Shown here: positions 25,548 through 35,088 of the stretch, in pieces
Layout of the letters: each line of letters begins with the position of its first letter
Position numbering within the stretch: the stretch's first letter is position 1
From: Blautia hansenii
GTDB lineage: Bacteria > Bacillota > Clostridia > Lachnospirales > Lachnospiraceae
Reading direction: 5' to 3'
Assembly (NCBI RefSeq): GCF_013304445.1
Contig: NZ_JAAITA010000002.1
Span: 62,001-126,000, forward strand
Length of the DNA: 64,000 nt
Notes under the pieces: generated by a model
Seen by the model: only the letters and a program-made list of their open reading frames with translations
Databases searched by the model: none
What the model was told of the DNA's origin: nothing
Program-made: the position numbers and the translations under genes

Positions 25548-26912
25548 TTATCCTCTGCTCTTTAAAGGCTCATAGGACATTTCTTCCAACACATTTTTAT
25601 AAGCCGGACGGATAATTTTATCTGTGTTAATCAACTCTTCCATGCGGTGCGCACTCCAGCCGACAATACGGGCAATGGCAAACATCGGTGTATACAGTTC
25701 CAGCGGAAGTCCCAGCATGCTGTACACAAAACCGCTGTAAAAGTCCACATTAGCGCTGACACCTTTGTAAATGCGCCGCTCTTTTGCTATGACTTCCGGA
25801 GCCAGACGTTCCACGGTGGCATAGAGTTCATAGTCTTTCATTCTGCCTTTTTCTTCTGCAAGCTGGCGGACAAATTTCTTGAAAATCTGCGCTCTGGGGT
25901 CAGAAATGGAATAAACGGCATGCCCTATTCCATAGATAAGCCCACGCTTATCAAAAGCTTCTTTATGAAGCAGCTTCGTCAGATATCCCTTAATTTCCTC
26001 TTCATCACTCCAGTCCTCTAAGTGTTCCTTCATATCCTGGAACATACTGACCACCTTAATGTTGGCGCCTCCGTGTTTAGGTCCTTTTAAAGAACCCAGG
26101 GCTGCTGCAATGGCAGAATACGTATCCGTACCGGAGGAGGATACCACATGAGTGGTAAAAGTGGAGTTATTTCCGCCGCCGTGTTCCATATGAAGTACCA
26201 GAGCCAGGTCTAAAATAGACGCCTCTAAAGGTGAGTACTGCTTATCCGGACGCAGCATCAGCAGAATATTTTCCGCTGTGGAAAGGTTTTTCTCAGGATT
26301 ATGGATATAAAGACTGTCGTCCAAATTGTAATGTTTATGCGCCTGATAACCGTATACGGAAAGCATGGGAAACACGCTGATAAGGTTGATACACTGACGG
26401 AGAACATTGGGAAGGGAAATATCTTCCGGATTTTCGTCATAAGAATACAGAGTCAAAACGCTTCTGGAAAGGGTATTCATCATATCTTTGCTGGGTGCCT
26501 TCATAATGACATCCCGGACAAAGTTTGTGGGAAGCGTTCTCTGGGCAGCCAGAATCTTGCAGAAATCATCCAGTTCTTTCCGGCTGGGCAGACGTCCGAA
26601 AAGAAGAAGGTAAGTAGCTTCTTCAAATCCAAAACGCTTTTCATCCAGAAAGCCTTTCGTCAGGTCTTCTACATTAATTCCGCGATAATACAATTCGCCT
26701 TCGCAGGGAACCTCTTCACCGTCAATCACCTTTTTGGAAACAATATTGGAAATCTGGGTCAGACCTGCCAGAACACCTTTTCCATTAATGTCACGAAGCC
26801 CTCTTTTGACATCGTATTTCGGATACAGGGATGCATCTATGCGGCTGTTTTCTTTACAGATTTCCGTAAGCATTTCAATTTCCGGAGTAACATTCATATT
26901 AAAATCGGACAT
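25548..26912 (-). CDS. Citrate synthase
   Basis: Condenses oxaloacetate and acetyl-CoA to citrate (Si-type fold). At 454 residues it is slightly longer than usual, with an N-terminal extension. The catalytic histidines sit in LHMEHGGGNNSTFTT and IGHAVYSISDPRA, and the aspartate in VDFYSGFVYSML. The substrate-binding segment GSLKGPKHGGAN is typical. Methylcitrate synthase shares the fold, but no prp genes are nearby. The start lies just after AAGGGGG. Confidence 0.92.
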   Translation of the reverse strand: MSDFNMNVTPEIEMLTEICKENSRIDASLYPKYDVKRGLRDINGKGVLAGLTQISNIVSKKVIDGEEVPCEGELYYRGINVEDLTKGFLDEKRFGFEEATYLLLFGRLPSRKELDDFCKILAAQRTLPTNFVRDVIMKAPSKDMMNTLSRSVLTLYSYDENPEDISLPNVLRQCINLISVFPMLSVYGYQAHKHYNLDDSLYIHNPEKNLSTAENILLMLRPDKQYSPLEASILDLALVLHMEHGGGNNSTFTTHVVSSSGTDTYSAIAAALGSLKGPKHGGANIKVVSMFQDMKEHLEDWSDEEEIKGYLTKLLHKEAFDKRGLIYGIGHAVYSISDPRAQIFKKFVRQLAEEKGRMKDYELYATVERLAPEVIAKERRIYKGVSANVDFYSGFVYSMLGLPLELYTPMFAIARIVGWSAHRMEELINTDKIIRPAYKNVLEEMSYEPLKSRG

Positions 26913-27013
26913 TTTGATTCCCCCTTATCTGTTTTTCGCTTTAGCGTGATAACATTTTAACACATGAGATAAGGGGTGACAAGAAAATTTTTTCTAAAAA
27001 ATTTATGAACCAT

Positions 27014-29197
27014 TTATTTCAGATTTAATTTAGCCAGTGCATCTGCAAAAGCATTATTGACAGGTTCCTGGGCCTCTTTCTTTTGTTTGTTCAGGTAACG
27101 CTGCACCTCTTTTTTGCTGACCCCTGCCCCTTCTTTGGCTCTTCTCTGCTGGAAACTGGAAAGTTTTTCCTTATAACCGCAGGTGCTGCAGATAAAGGTG
27201 TCCTCTTTTCCCTTGACATACATCTCCATTTTCCGGTGGCAGTTGGGACATCTGGCATTGGTCAGACGGGAAATGGTTTCTCTGTGTCCGCATTCCCGGT
27301 CCTGACACACCAGCATTTTACTGTTCTTACCGTTCACTGCCAGCATCCGTTTTCCGCACACCGGACACTTCGTATTGGTCAGATTGTCATGGCGGAATGT
27401 GCCTTCTCCTGTCTTAATTTCCCGGATGAGGTCCTCCGTATACCCCCGGATTTCCTTTAGAAACAAGTCTTTTTGCAATTTTCCCTTGGAAATCTCTGAC
27501 AGCTTCATCTCCCAGTCTGCCGTCAGTTCGGGTTTCTTTAAATCTTCCGGAACCAGTTCCAGAAGCTGCTTTGCCTTTGAAGTCAGGTAAATATCATTTC
27601 CCCGTTTTTCCATTAAGAACGTGTGAAACAGCTTTTCAATAATATCTGCCCGTGTGGCAACGGTTCCCAGACCTCCGGTTTCTCCCAGGGTCTTTGCCGC
27701 TTTTTCATCTGCATTCTCCAGATATTTCACCGGATTTTCCATGGCAGACAACAGGGTTGCCTCTGTAAAAGGGGCCGGAGGTTTGGTTTTTCCTGCTGTG
27801 AGTTCCACTCTCTCGATTTTCAGCTTCTCACCTTCCTGTATATCGGAAAGCTTCTGGAAATCCTCCTCCTCCTCTTCTTCTGTCCAGGTGCCTTCATAAA
27901 CCTCTTTCCATCCGGCCTGCTTCACGATTTTCCCTTTTGCCGTAAAGATTTCTCCCCCGGCTGAGGCTTTCATGGTGGTCTGTTCGTACTCAAAAGGCGG
28001 ATACAACACGCTTAAAAACCGTCTGACTACCAAATCGTAAATTTTCCGTTCTTCGTTTGTCATGTGGTCCAACTGCACAAACTGCTCTGTAGGAATAATG
28101 GCGTGGTGGTCACTGACCTTTTTGTCGTCCACAAAGGATTTGGATACTTTCACCGGCTTCATGGACAGGGACCCTGCCAGAGAGCGGTAAGGACCTACCG
28201 CGCAGGCTTTCAGCCTTTCCTTAATGGTGGACACAATATCGCTGCCAATGTATCTGGAGTCGGTTCTCGGATAAGTGAGCACTTTATGATTTTCATAAAG
28301 TCTCTGCATAATATTCAGCGTTTCCTTTGCGGAAAAACCGAATTTTTTGTTGGCATCTCTCTGCAGCTCGGTCAAATCATACAGCCCAGGAGCATACGTT
28401 TTCTTCCGGCTCTTGTCCACAGAAACTACCTGCAGCAAATCCGACTGCACCGCCCCTTTTTTCTCTTCCATGCGTTCTTTCTGGAACGAACGGATACTGC
28501 CGCTTTTCTTATCCTGCCAGGTCCAGCGGTTTTTTCCTGCCAGAAGGGTCAGTCCATAGTATTCCTGCGGTTTAAAACTGCGGATTTCTGCCTCTCTTGC
28601 CGCAATCATAGCAAGGGTGGGCGTCTGGACACGTCCGCAGGAAAGCTGGGCATTGTATTTGCAGGTCAAAGCTCTGGTGGCATTGATACCCACTAACCAG
28701 TCTGCCTCGGCTCTGGACACCGCCGCGTCATAGAGAGAGTGATAGGCTCTTCCGTCTTTTAGGCTGGCAAAGCCTTCCCGGATGGCCTTATCCGTTACCG
28801 ATGAAATCCAAAGGCGTTTGATGGGCTTTCTGCACTGGGCCTTTTCCAGAATCCAGCGGGCAACCAGTTCTCCTTCTCTTCCTGCGTCTGTGGCAATAAC
28901 GATATCCTGCACATCCTTGCGCCAGAGTTGGGTTTTCACTGCCTGATACTGCTTTGCAGTCTGTTTGATAACCACCAGTTCCATCTTTTTCGGCATCATA
29001 GGCAGGACTTCCATATTCCACTCTTTGTATTTTTTGTCATATTCCTCCGGGTCTGCCAGAGTGACCAGATGTCCCAGGGCCCAGGTTACAATATAGCGTT
29101 CTCCTTCCAAAGCACCGTTCAGCTTTTTGCTGCATTTCAACACTCTGGCAATATCTCTTGCCACGGAAGGCTTTTCTGCTAAAACCAGTGTTTTCAT
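27014..29197 (-). CDS. topB: DNA topoisomerase III
   Basis: A type IA topoisomerase that resolves single-strand linkages. The 727 residues start with a Toprim domain (LVLAEKPSVARDIARVL; IATDAGREGE). The catalytic tyrosine is in HKVLTYPRTDSRYIG. The C-terminus carries zinc-ribbon cysteines: CPVCGKRM with CQDRECG and CPNCHRKM with CSTCGY. It overlaps the aroF stop codon by four bases (ATGA), so the two genes are translationally coupled. Confidence 0.95.
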   Translation of the reverse strand: MKTLVLAEKPSVARDIARVLKCSKKLNGALEGERYIVTWALGHLVTLADPEEYDKKYKEWNMEVLPMMPKKMELVVIKQTAKQYQAVKTQLWRKDVQDIVIATDAGREGELVARWILEKAQCRKPIKRLWISSVTDKAIREGFASLKDGRAYHSLYDAAVSRAEADWLVGINATRALTCKYNAQLSCGRVQTPTLAMIAAREAEIRSFKPQEYYGLTLLAGKNRWTWQDKKSGSIRSFQKERMEEKKGAVQSDLLQVVSVDKSRKKTYAPGLYDLTELQRDANKKFGFSAKETLNIMQRLYENHKVLTYPRTDSRYIGSDIVSTIKERLKACAVGPYRSLAGSLSMKPVKVSKSFVDDKKVSDHHAIIPTEQFVQLDHMTNEERKIYDLVVRRFLSVLYPPFEYEQTTMKASAGGEIFTAKGKIVKQAGWKEVYEGTWTEEEEEEDFQKLSDIQEGEKLKIERVELTAGKTKPPAPFTEATLLSAMENPVKYLENADEKAAKTLGETGGLGTVATRADIIEKLFHTFLMEKRGNDIYLTSKAKQLLELVPEDLKKPELTADWEMKLSEISKGKLQKDLFLKEIRGYTEDLIREIKTGEGTFRHDNLTNTKCPVCGKRMLAVNGKNSKMLVCQDRECGHRETISRLTNARCPNCHRKMEMYVKGKEDTFICSTCGYKEKLSSFQQRRAKEGAGVSKKEVQRYLNKQKKEAQEPVNNAFADALAKLNLK

Positions 29198-30219
29198 TCG
29201 CCAGCCTCCTGCATATCTTTTCCGAAAAAGGCAGCTGTCCTGCTCACCTTGCTCATTAAATCAGAAAAAGCCTGAGGAGTTAAAGACTGTTTGCCGTCGC
29301 ACAGAGCCTTCTCCGGGTTGTTGTGCACCTCTATCATCACACCGTCTGCTCCTGCTGCAATAGCTGCCATGGTCAGCGGTTCCACCATAAAACGCAGTCC
29401 TGCCGCATGGCTGGGGTCTACGATGACCGGCAGATGGGTTTTGGATTTCAGCATGGGAATGGCGGAAACATCCAAAGTGTTTCTCATAGAGGTTTCAAAG
29501 GTGCGGATACCTCTTTCACAGAGAATAACCTTTTCATTTCCCCCTGCCATAATGTATTCCGCGCTCATTAAAAGTTCTTCCAAGGTGTTGGCCATTCCTC
29601 TTTTCAGCAAAATCGGCTTATCCACCTTACCTAGTTCCTTTAAAAGCTGGAAATTCTGCATATTTCTGGTACCTACCTGAATCACATCCACCTCATCAAA
29701 AAGGGGCAGATGGTCTGTGCTCATAATTTCTGTCACAATGGGAAGTCCCGTGGCTTTCTTTGCCTCTAGCAGCATTTTTAATCCTTCGTCCCCCAGTCCC
29801 TGGAAAGAGTAAGGTGAAGTCCTGGGCTTAAAAGCACCGCCTCTTAGAAGACCTGCTCCTGCTTTTTTCACATCTAAGGCTACTTCTGTCATCTGTTCTC
29901 TGGTTTCCACAGAACAGGGACCTGCAATTACCTGGAAAAATCCGCCTCCGATTTTTCTGCCTGCAATATCTACCACCGTATCCTTGGGATGCATATCTTT
30001 GTTGGCTTTTTTATACGGTTCTTTGATTCGCTTTACAGACTCTACCACGTCCAGGGCAGACAACCACTCGGCATCTACTTCTGTGGTGTCTCCTACCAGA
30101 CCAATCAGGGAAGTGTTCACCCCGTCTGACAAATGAAGCTGCAATCCCATATGGGTAAGTTCCTGTTTTAAAGCGTCTACTTTCTCTTCGTCCGCCCCTT
30201 TTTTCAATACTACAATCAT
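29194..30219 (-). CDS. aroF: 3-deoxy-7-phosphoheptulonate (DAHP) synthase
   Basis: Commits PEP and erythrose-4-phosphate to aromatic amino acid synthesis. At 341 residues it has an N-terminal ferredoxin-like regulatory domain (MIVVLKKGADEEKVDALK, to about residue 75), as in the Thermotoga type, and the TIM-barrel catalytic domain (IAGPCSVETREQM, RGGAFKPRTSPYSFQG, LCERGIRTFE, VDPSHAAG). The ATG at 30219 has GGAGGG six bases upstream and follows immediately after an intrinsic terminator. Upstream lies a leader peptide rich in Tyr and Phe, so expression is probably controlled by attenuation. Confidence 0.95.
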   Translation of the reverse strand: MIVVLKKGADEEKVDALKQELTHMGLQLHLSDGVNTSLIGLVGDTTEVDAEWLSALDVVESVKRIKEPYKKANKDMHPKDTVVDIAGRKIGGGFFQVIAGPCSVETREQMTEVALDVKKAGAGLLRGGAFKPRTSPYSFQGLGDEGLKMLLEAKKATGLPIVTEIMSTDHLPLFDEVDVIQVGTRNMQNFQLLKELGKVDKPILLKRGMANTLEELLMSAEYIMAGGNEKVILCERGIRTFETSMRNTLDVSAIPMLKSKTHLPVIVDPSHAAGLRFMVEPLTMAAIAAGADGVMIEVHNNPEKALCDGKQSLTPQAFSDLMSKVSRTAAFFGKDMQEAGE

Positions 30220-30240
30220 GCTGTGCCCTCCTGTTTTCAT

Positions 30241-30274
30241 AAAAAAAGCGATGCCTGCTGCTGCAAACACCGCT
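30241..30274 (-). terminator. Attenuator: intrinsic terminator in the aroF leader
   Basis: On the minus strand AGCGGTGTTTGC (30274-30263) pairs with GCAGGCATCGCT (30258-30247), a 12-base stem closing a four-base loop, followed by an unbroken T7. It sits 28 bases past the leader peptide stop codon and just before the aroF ribosome binding site. The loop-side AGCAGC can pair instead with GCTGCT at the end of the leader reading frame, giving a candidate antiterminator. Confidence 0.85.
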
Positions 30275-30301
30275 GTTTTCTCTTTTCCTGTGTGAAAGGA
30301 A

Positions 30302-30403
30302 TCAGAATCTTTTGCAGCGAAAGCAGCCTGCGCCGTAAAAATAGCCCAGGTAAGCGTAATAAGAATCCTTGTTTCCGCTAAAAACTGCCTGTTTCTGCAT
30401 CAT
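30302..30403 (-). CDS. Aromatic leader peptide of aroF
   Basis: A 33-residue ORF starting at a double ATG (30403) with AGGAAG upstream. Residues 14-28 read SYYAYLGYFYGAGCF. In total it has five Tyr and four Phe codons, far above expectation. It lies between a strong promoter and an intrinsic terminator, the classic plan of an amino-acid attenuator. Ribosome stalling at Tyr or Phe codons under starvation would favour antitermination and aroF expression. It ends FRCKRF before TGA. Confidence 0.8.
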   Translation of the reverse strand: MMQKQAVFSGNKDSYYAYLGYFYGAGCFRCKRF

Positions 30404-30437
30404 GATTTCTTCCTGCCCTTTCTTTTAAACTAATCTT

Positions 30438-30466
30438 ATCATATAACCGCCTTTCCTATTTGTCAA
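30438..30466 (-). promoter_or_regulatory. Promoter of the aroF leader
   Basis: TTGACA (30466-30461), 17 bases, TATGAT (30443-30438) on the minus strand. Transcription would begin near 30431, 28 bases before the leader peptide start. Confidence 0.85.
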
Positions 30467-30533
30467 CCGAAATTTTAACAATTTAAAGCGTTTAAGTGTT
30501 TTTTGAAATCTTTGTTAAAAAATCGGTTGTGTA

Positions 30534-30562
30534 TTGTGATGTCAGCCGTTTTATATTATAAT
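30534..30562 (+). promoter_or_regulatory. Promoter of the moxR operon
   Basis: TTGTGA (30534-30539), 17 bases, TATAAT (30557-30562), 57 bases upstream of the moxR start codon. Confidence 0.65.
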
Positions 30563-30618
30563 TATTTGAAGAATTATTTCTATTTTTCAGAATTTTTTTA
30601 CAGATGAGGGGTAAACAA

Positions 30619-31587
30619 ATGTCTAATACTACCAATCTTCGCAGCCAACTGGCCTATCAGGTAATTCAAGAGGTACAAAAAGCCGTTATCGGGAAAGAAG
30701 ACCGGGTTCGCAAAGTGATGATGGCTATTTTAAGCGGCGGACACGTTCTGTTGGAGGATATTCCCGGTGTGGGCAAAACAACCATGGCTCTGGCTTTTTC
30801 CAAAGCACTGAGTCTGAAAGAAAAGCGTCTGACTTTTACACCGGACGTGCTGCCTGCAGATTTGACAGGCTTTACCATGTATCGGAAAGAAACCGGAGAA
30901 TTTTATTTCCATCCCGGTGCCCTGATGTGCAATCTCTTTCTGGGCGATGAAATCAACCGCACCTCGCCCAAAACCCAGTCTGCCCTCCTGGAAGTCATGG
31001 AGGAAGGGCAGGTCAGCGTGGACGGCAGTACCTATCCCGTGCCAAAGCCTTTTATCGTCATTGCTACCCAGAATCCCTCCGGCTCTGCTGGCACCCAGCT
31101 TCTGCCGGAGTCCCAGCTGGACCGTTTCTGTATCTGTCTTAGGCTTGGATATCCCGACATGGAAGAAGAAATTGCCATTTTAAAGGGTCGAATTGCCCAG
31201 AGCACTATAGAAACCGTACGGCCTGTACTGAACGTCACTCAGCTTCTGTCCCTTCAAAAGGAATGTCAGGAGATTTTTGTCCATGACCGGATTTACAGCT
31301 ATATTGCCGCTCTCGTACAGGCCACCAGAAACCATGAGCTCATTGCACTGGGTGTCAGCCCCAGAGGCACTCTGGCACTGACGAAAATGGCGCAGGCAGG
31401 GGCTTTTCTTTCCGGGCGCAGCCATGTGCTTCCCGAAGATGTACAGTCTGTGTTTGCCGATGTCTGTGTACACCGGCTGATTTTAAACTCCAAGGCCCGT
31501 ATCAGTCACGTTTCTCCGCTTTCTCTTCTGGAGGAAATTTTGAAGACCACTCCGGCGCCTTCTGTACGGAAAAAGACATCTTTATAA
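30619..31587 (+). CDS. MoxR family AAA+ ATPase
   Basis: A 322-residue AAA+ chaperone-like ATPase. Walker A is DIPGVGKTTMA, the Walker B and following region FLGDEINRTSPKTQSALLEVMEEG, and sensor 1 lies in FIVIATQNP. The ATG at 30619 (MSNTTNLRS) with GAGGGG upstream is chosen. It heads a moxR-DUF58-transglutaminase operon, a widely conserved set whose ATPase is thought to assist maturation or assembly of partner proteins. Confidence 0.93.
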   Translation: MSNTTNLRSQLAYQVIQEVQKAVIGKEDRVRKVMMAILSGGHVLLEDIPGVGKTTMALAFSKALSLKEKRLTFTPDVLPADLTGFTMYRKETGEFYFHPGALMCNLFLGDEINRTSPKTQSALLEVMEEGQVSVDGSTYPVPKPFIVIATQNPSGSAGTQLLPESQLDRFCICLRLGYPDMEEEIAILKGRIAQSTIETVRPVLNVTQLLSLQKECQEIFVHDRIYSYIAALVQATRNHELIALGVSPRGTLALTKMAQAGAFLSGRSHVLPEDVQSVFADVCVHRLILNSKARISHVSPLSLLEEILKTTPAPSVRKKTSL

Positions 31588-31608
31588 AACCCAGAAAGGA
31601 AGCTCTGT

Positions 31609-32676
31609 ATGGCAGCAAATATTTTTAGTGTAATCGGTATCCTTCTCTGTCTGTATCTGGCGATTCTGTACCAGAGTACAGCTGCCTGTGCTGTTTTTCT
31701 GTTTCTGGTTCTTTACGGCACAGCCTCTTTTTTGCAGCTTTGGTATCTCTCCGGGAAAATAAAGACGGAAATTCTGCAGGCCTCTGCCGCTAAATCCCAG
31801 GACCGGGAAATCGCGTTTGCTCTGTCTGTAAAAAATACGGGAATCCTTCCCCTCTTCCGAGGCTGTATCCTTTTGACGGTCCAGGATTTGCAAGGACAGG
31901 TCTGCCAGACTCAAAAGTTGTATTTTTCAGTCAAAAGCAGGCAGGAAATCCGCCCCGGAGGAACTTTAGAAAGTCCCTGCTGCGGACGTTTCCTGTTGTT
32001 GGTGAAGGCTGTGCGCCTTTACAGCTTCGGCCATCTTTTCAGCCGAAAGCTTTCTCAAGACTGCCCAAAGGAACTGCTTTTTTACCCGAAAATCACATCC
32101 CTTCCCCTCACTGTCAGCGAACAAGTCCGATATTTCTCCGCAGAAAGCGGGGAGGAAGAACAGATTCTTCCCGGTATCTTTCAAACACCTGTAAACCAGG
32201 TTCGGGATTTCAGCCCCGGCGACAGAGTCCGTCAGATACACTGGAAACTCAGTGCCAGAACGGACAGTCTGCTGGTGCGGGACATGGGTATACAACAGGG
32301 ATTTCCTGTACTTTTATTCCTTTTCATTGAACCTCTGCCGGATAAGGATTTCACGGCTTCGTACAGCCGTTTTCTGGAAACTGCCGTATCCTTATCGTTT
32401 TCTCTTCTCCAGTCGGGGTGCCGCCATTTTGTAATCTGGTACCATCACCGGGAGGAAAAACTCATTCGTTTTCCCATTCGCCGGGAAGAGGATTTAGACC
32501 TCTGCACCTATTGCCTCCTGCTGGAAGATGTAAAGCCTGTACCGGGAGATATCTGTGAACTGTACCGGCAGCAGTATCCTTCCGATACCTTCTGCACCAC
32601 GCTTTTACTCCATACACGGCTGGAATTTTATAAAAACGGTCAGCCGGAAAATCTAGAGTCTGTGCCGTCCATTTAG
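31609..32676 (+). CDS. DUF58 domain protein
   Basis: A 355-residue protein with two N-terminal hydrophobic segments (about 5-45) and a DUF58 domain whose signature is RDFSPGDRVRQIHWKLSAR. A vWA-like fold follows. It lies 21 bases after moxR and 19 bases before the transglutaminase gene, the standard partner order. Its biochemical role is unknown, but the family always travels with MoxR. Confidence 0.9.
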   Translation: MAANIFSVIGILLCLYLAILYQSTAACAVFLFLVLYGTASFLQLWYLSGKIKTEILQASAAKSQDREIAFALSVKNTGILPLFRGCILLTVQDLQGQVCQTQKLYFSVKSRQEIRPGGTLESPCCGRFLLLVKAVRLYSFGHLFSRKLSQDCPKELLFYPKITSLPLTVSEQVRYFSAESGEEEQILPGIFQTPVNQVRDFSPGDRVRQIHWKLSARTDSLLVRDMGIQQGFPVLLFLFIEPLPDKDFTASYSRFLETAVSLSFSLLQSGCRHFVIWYHHREEKLIRFPIRREEDLDLCTYCLLLEDVKPVPGDICELYRQQYPSDTFCTTLLLHTRLEFYKNGQPENLESVPSI

Positions 32677-32695
32677 ACGGCGGAATGGAGCCTTT

Positions 32696-35071
32696 ATGAA
32701 AAAAGAAAAAACAATTTCTGTTCTTACCCGTATAGCGGATTCCCCCGTCCGCCCCAAAAACCTTCTGTTTTCTCTGACAGGCTGCTTTGCGCTGCTCTTT
32801 TTAGGCGGACTGGGCTTCTTTTCCAGTGTGAAGGATATGTCTGCGGTTCCCGGCGCCGTTTCTTTCTGGATTTTCCCCCTGGCAGGCGTGGCTTTGCTTC
32901 TTACCTTTCTCTTTGGGCTTTTTCTTCTGCACAAAAAGAAAAGGCTGGCTCTGCTTCTTAGCGGAGGGCTGCTCTGCAGTCTTCTTCTCTTTCAGAGAAA
33001 GGCTCTGCTGGCACAGGGAAGCTCTTTTTTGGGCTATCTCCACGCCCGGCTGGAACGGTTTTACGGTATTTCCCTATTTTCGGATTTTTCCGGCTCTGCT
33101 GCGGATAACTCCCTTTTCTTCTTTTTCTGTACCCTGTTATTCCTGATTCTGGTCTGCCTCACCCTATGGTACAGAAAAAAAGTACTTTTTCTCTTCTTGC
33201 TTCTGCTGGCACCGGTGGCACAGTTTGTTACAGAAATCCGTCCTTCTTTCCTTTCCGCCGGCTGTTTTTTGGTCTGCTTTTTCCTGTGGGACTGTCTGTC
33301 TGCAAAGGAAACCTCCTCTGGATTCCTTCAGACCGGACTTCTTTTCGGGCTTTACTGTTTCTGCGCCCTTGTGCTGACCCCCGGCTTTTCTGCTCTGGCT
33401 TTCCAATCCACTTCTTCGTTATTTCAGACGGTCAATGAGGCCTCTGCAAAGTTTGGCGCCCTTTTTCATGCAAATTCCGCTGACAGAGCGACGCGTACAT
33501 CGAAAACCCGTCCTACCGCATCCGGAAACAGCAATCAAAATACGGTTTCCACACAGACAGACAAGGAAGTTCTGGACAATACAGCCCCTGTTTACAGCAA
33601 TCAGACTATGTTTACGTTCCACACGAGCCGGATTTTTGACACACCTGTTTACCTGCGCGGCTTTACCGGATTCACCTACACAGACGGGGTCTGGGAAGCT
33701 TTGGACGAAAAGCAGTGGAAGTCTTTTTGCAGCAGTTACGGACTGTCAGACGAACTGCAGAAGCAGCTTCCTTCCATTCCTTATGAAGCCGGAAAAGCAC
33801 AGACTTCTCTTGCCTCTGCACAAATGAGCCTAAAGCCTGCCTTTTCCCCTTCCTTTACTTATCTGCCTTACGGGGCTGACATACCGAAGGGGTTCAGCAC
33901 TGGAGATGGCAATGTGCTGACAGAAAAGTTTCCTTCCAGGCTGACCTTTGACTGCTATCCTCTTTCCCTGGATTCCTCTCCATTTTTAAGAGCGCCTTCT
34001 CTTCCTTCCGCACAAACCTCTGCAGAAGGTCTATACAGGGAATTTGTGCAAAACACCTATACCTGGTATGACAAAGACTTAACAGCCCGGCTTCTGGAGG
34101 ACATACAGCACCTGCCAGTATATTCCTCTCTGCCGGAAAATCCTTCCTATGACCAGGTGCTGAAGGCAGCCGGAGAAATTCAAAGTTTCCTCTCCAGCCA
34201 TGCCTCCTACAGTCTGCAGCTCTCCCCTGTTCCCGCAGACAGCAATCTGCTGGACAACTTTCTCTATGAACAGAAAAAAGGCTTCTGCGTTCACTTTGCC
34301 ACAGCCGGAACCCTGCTTTTCCGCATGTACGGTATTCCGGCCCGGTACGTCAGCGGATACGTCATTACCCCTGAAGATTTACAGAAAGAAAGCGAAGGCG
34401 GCTATTCCTTTGCCGTGCCGGATTCCAGTGCCCATGCCTGGACAGAAATCTATCTGGGTGAAGGAGGCTGGGTTCCCGTGGAGGTCACCCCGGCTGCTTC
34501 GGACACATCTCAGACCGTACAGACAGAACAGACAGCCCGCCAGGAGAATATGCAGACGGTAAAACAGGAGAACCTCCCAGACAGCAAAAAAGACCAGCCT
34601 TCCCCATCCTCAGACACAGAAAAAAGAGGCTTTCTGCCTGTTCTGACAAAAATCCTCTTTTTTGCAATGGTATTTTTTATAACTGCTGCTCTTTTGTTTT
34701 TTCTGCTGTATTTCAGACGAATCCTTCTCTTCCGCAAACGGATGGGCATTTTCTGCCGCAGCCGGGAAGCATGCTTTCTCTGTGTATTTAACAGTATTCT
34801 GGATTTATGGAAAGTGCGGTTCCACATTCCTGCCCTGAATCCCCAGCAGCCGGAATTTCCTGTCCTCTTCGGCCAGAAACTGCCGGAAGAGACACGAATT
34901 CTCTTTGACCAGCTTTACACCTTGGCCGAATGCTTCTGTTTCGGGGCGGACACACCTAAAAAACAGGATATCCGCAAACTGCGTCATATCTATGCAAGGG
35001 AGAGGAAGCTATTCTTTGCTTCCTGCTCCCCCAGAAAAAAACTGTATTATCTCTTTTTCCATGTTTTCTGA
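32696..35071 (+). CDS. Membrane transglutaminase-like protein (TgpA type)
   Basis: A 791-residue protein. The first 250 residues contain about six or seven membrane segments. A large extracytoplasmic region follows with a transglutaminase-like core: catalytic Cys in KKGFCVHFATAGTLLFRMYG, His in SSAHAWTEIYL, then GGWVPVEVTPA. A Gln/Thr-rich linker (about 600-640) precedes one more membrane segment (ILFFAMVFFITAALLFFLLY) and a cytoplasmic tail. The third gene of the moxR operon. It may act as a peptidase or cross-linker outside the cell. Confidence 0.9.
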   Translation: MKKEKTISVLTRIADSPVRPKNLLFSLTGCFALLFLGGLGFFSSVKDMSAVPGAVSFWIFPLAGVALLLTFLFGLFLLHKKKRLALLLSGGLLCSLLLFQRKALLAQGSSFLGYLHARLERFYGISLFSDFSGSAADNSLFFFFCTLLFLILVCLTLWYRKKVLFLFLLLLAPVAQFVTEIRPSFLSAGCFLVCFFLWDCLSAKETSSGFLQTGLLFGLYCFCALVLTPGFSALAFQSTSSLFQTVNEASAKFGALFHANSADRATRTSKTRPTASGNSNQNTVSTQTDKEVLDNTAPVYSNQTMFTFHTSRIFDTPVYLRGFTGFTYTDGVWEALDEKQWKSFCSSYGLSDELQKQLPSIPYEAGKAQTSLASAQMSLKPAFSPSFTYLPYGADIPKGFSTGDGNVLTEKFPSRLTFDCYPLSLDSSPFLRAPSLPSAQTSAEGLYREFVQNTYTWYDKDLTARLLEDIQHLPVYSSLPENPSYDQVLKAAGEIQSFLSSHASYSLQLSPVPADSNLLDNFLYEQKKGFCVHFATAGTLLFRMYGIPARYVSGYVITPEDLQKESEGGYSFAVPDSSAHAWTEIYLGEGGWVPVEVTPAASDTSQTVQTEQTARQENMQTVKQENLPDSKKDQPSPSSDTEKRGFLPVLTKILFFAMVFFITAALLFFLLYFRRILLFRKRMGIFCRSREACFLCVFNSILDLWKVRFHIPALNPQQPEFPVLFGQKLPEETRILFDQLYTLAECFCFGADTPKKQDIRKLRHIYARERKLFFASCSPRKKLYYLFFHVF

Positions 35072-35088
35072 CCGCCAGGGCTGTTCCT

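Noticed and set aside
30220-30270. Extended aroF start near 30270
   Set aside because: It would translate through the attenuator terminator; ATG 30219 has the GGAGGG site.
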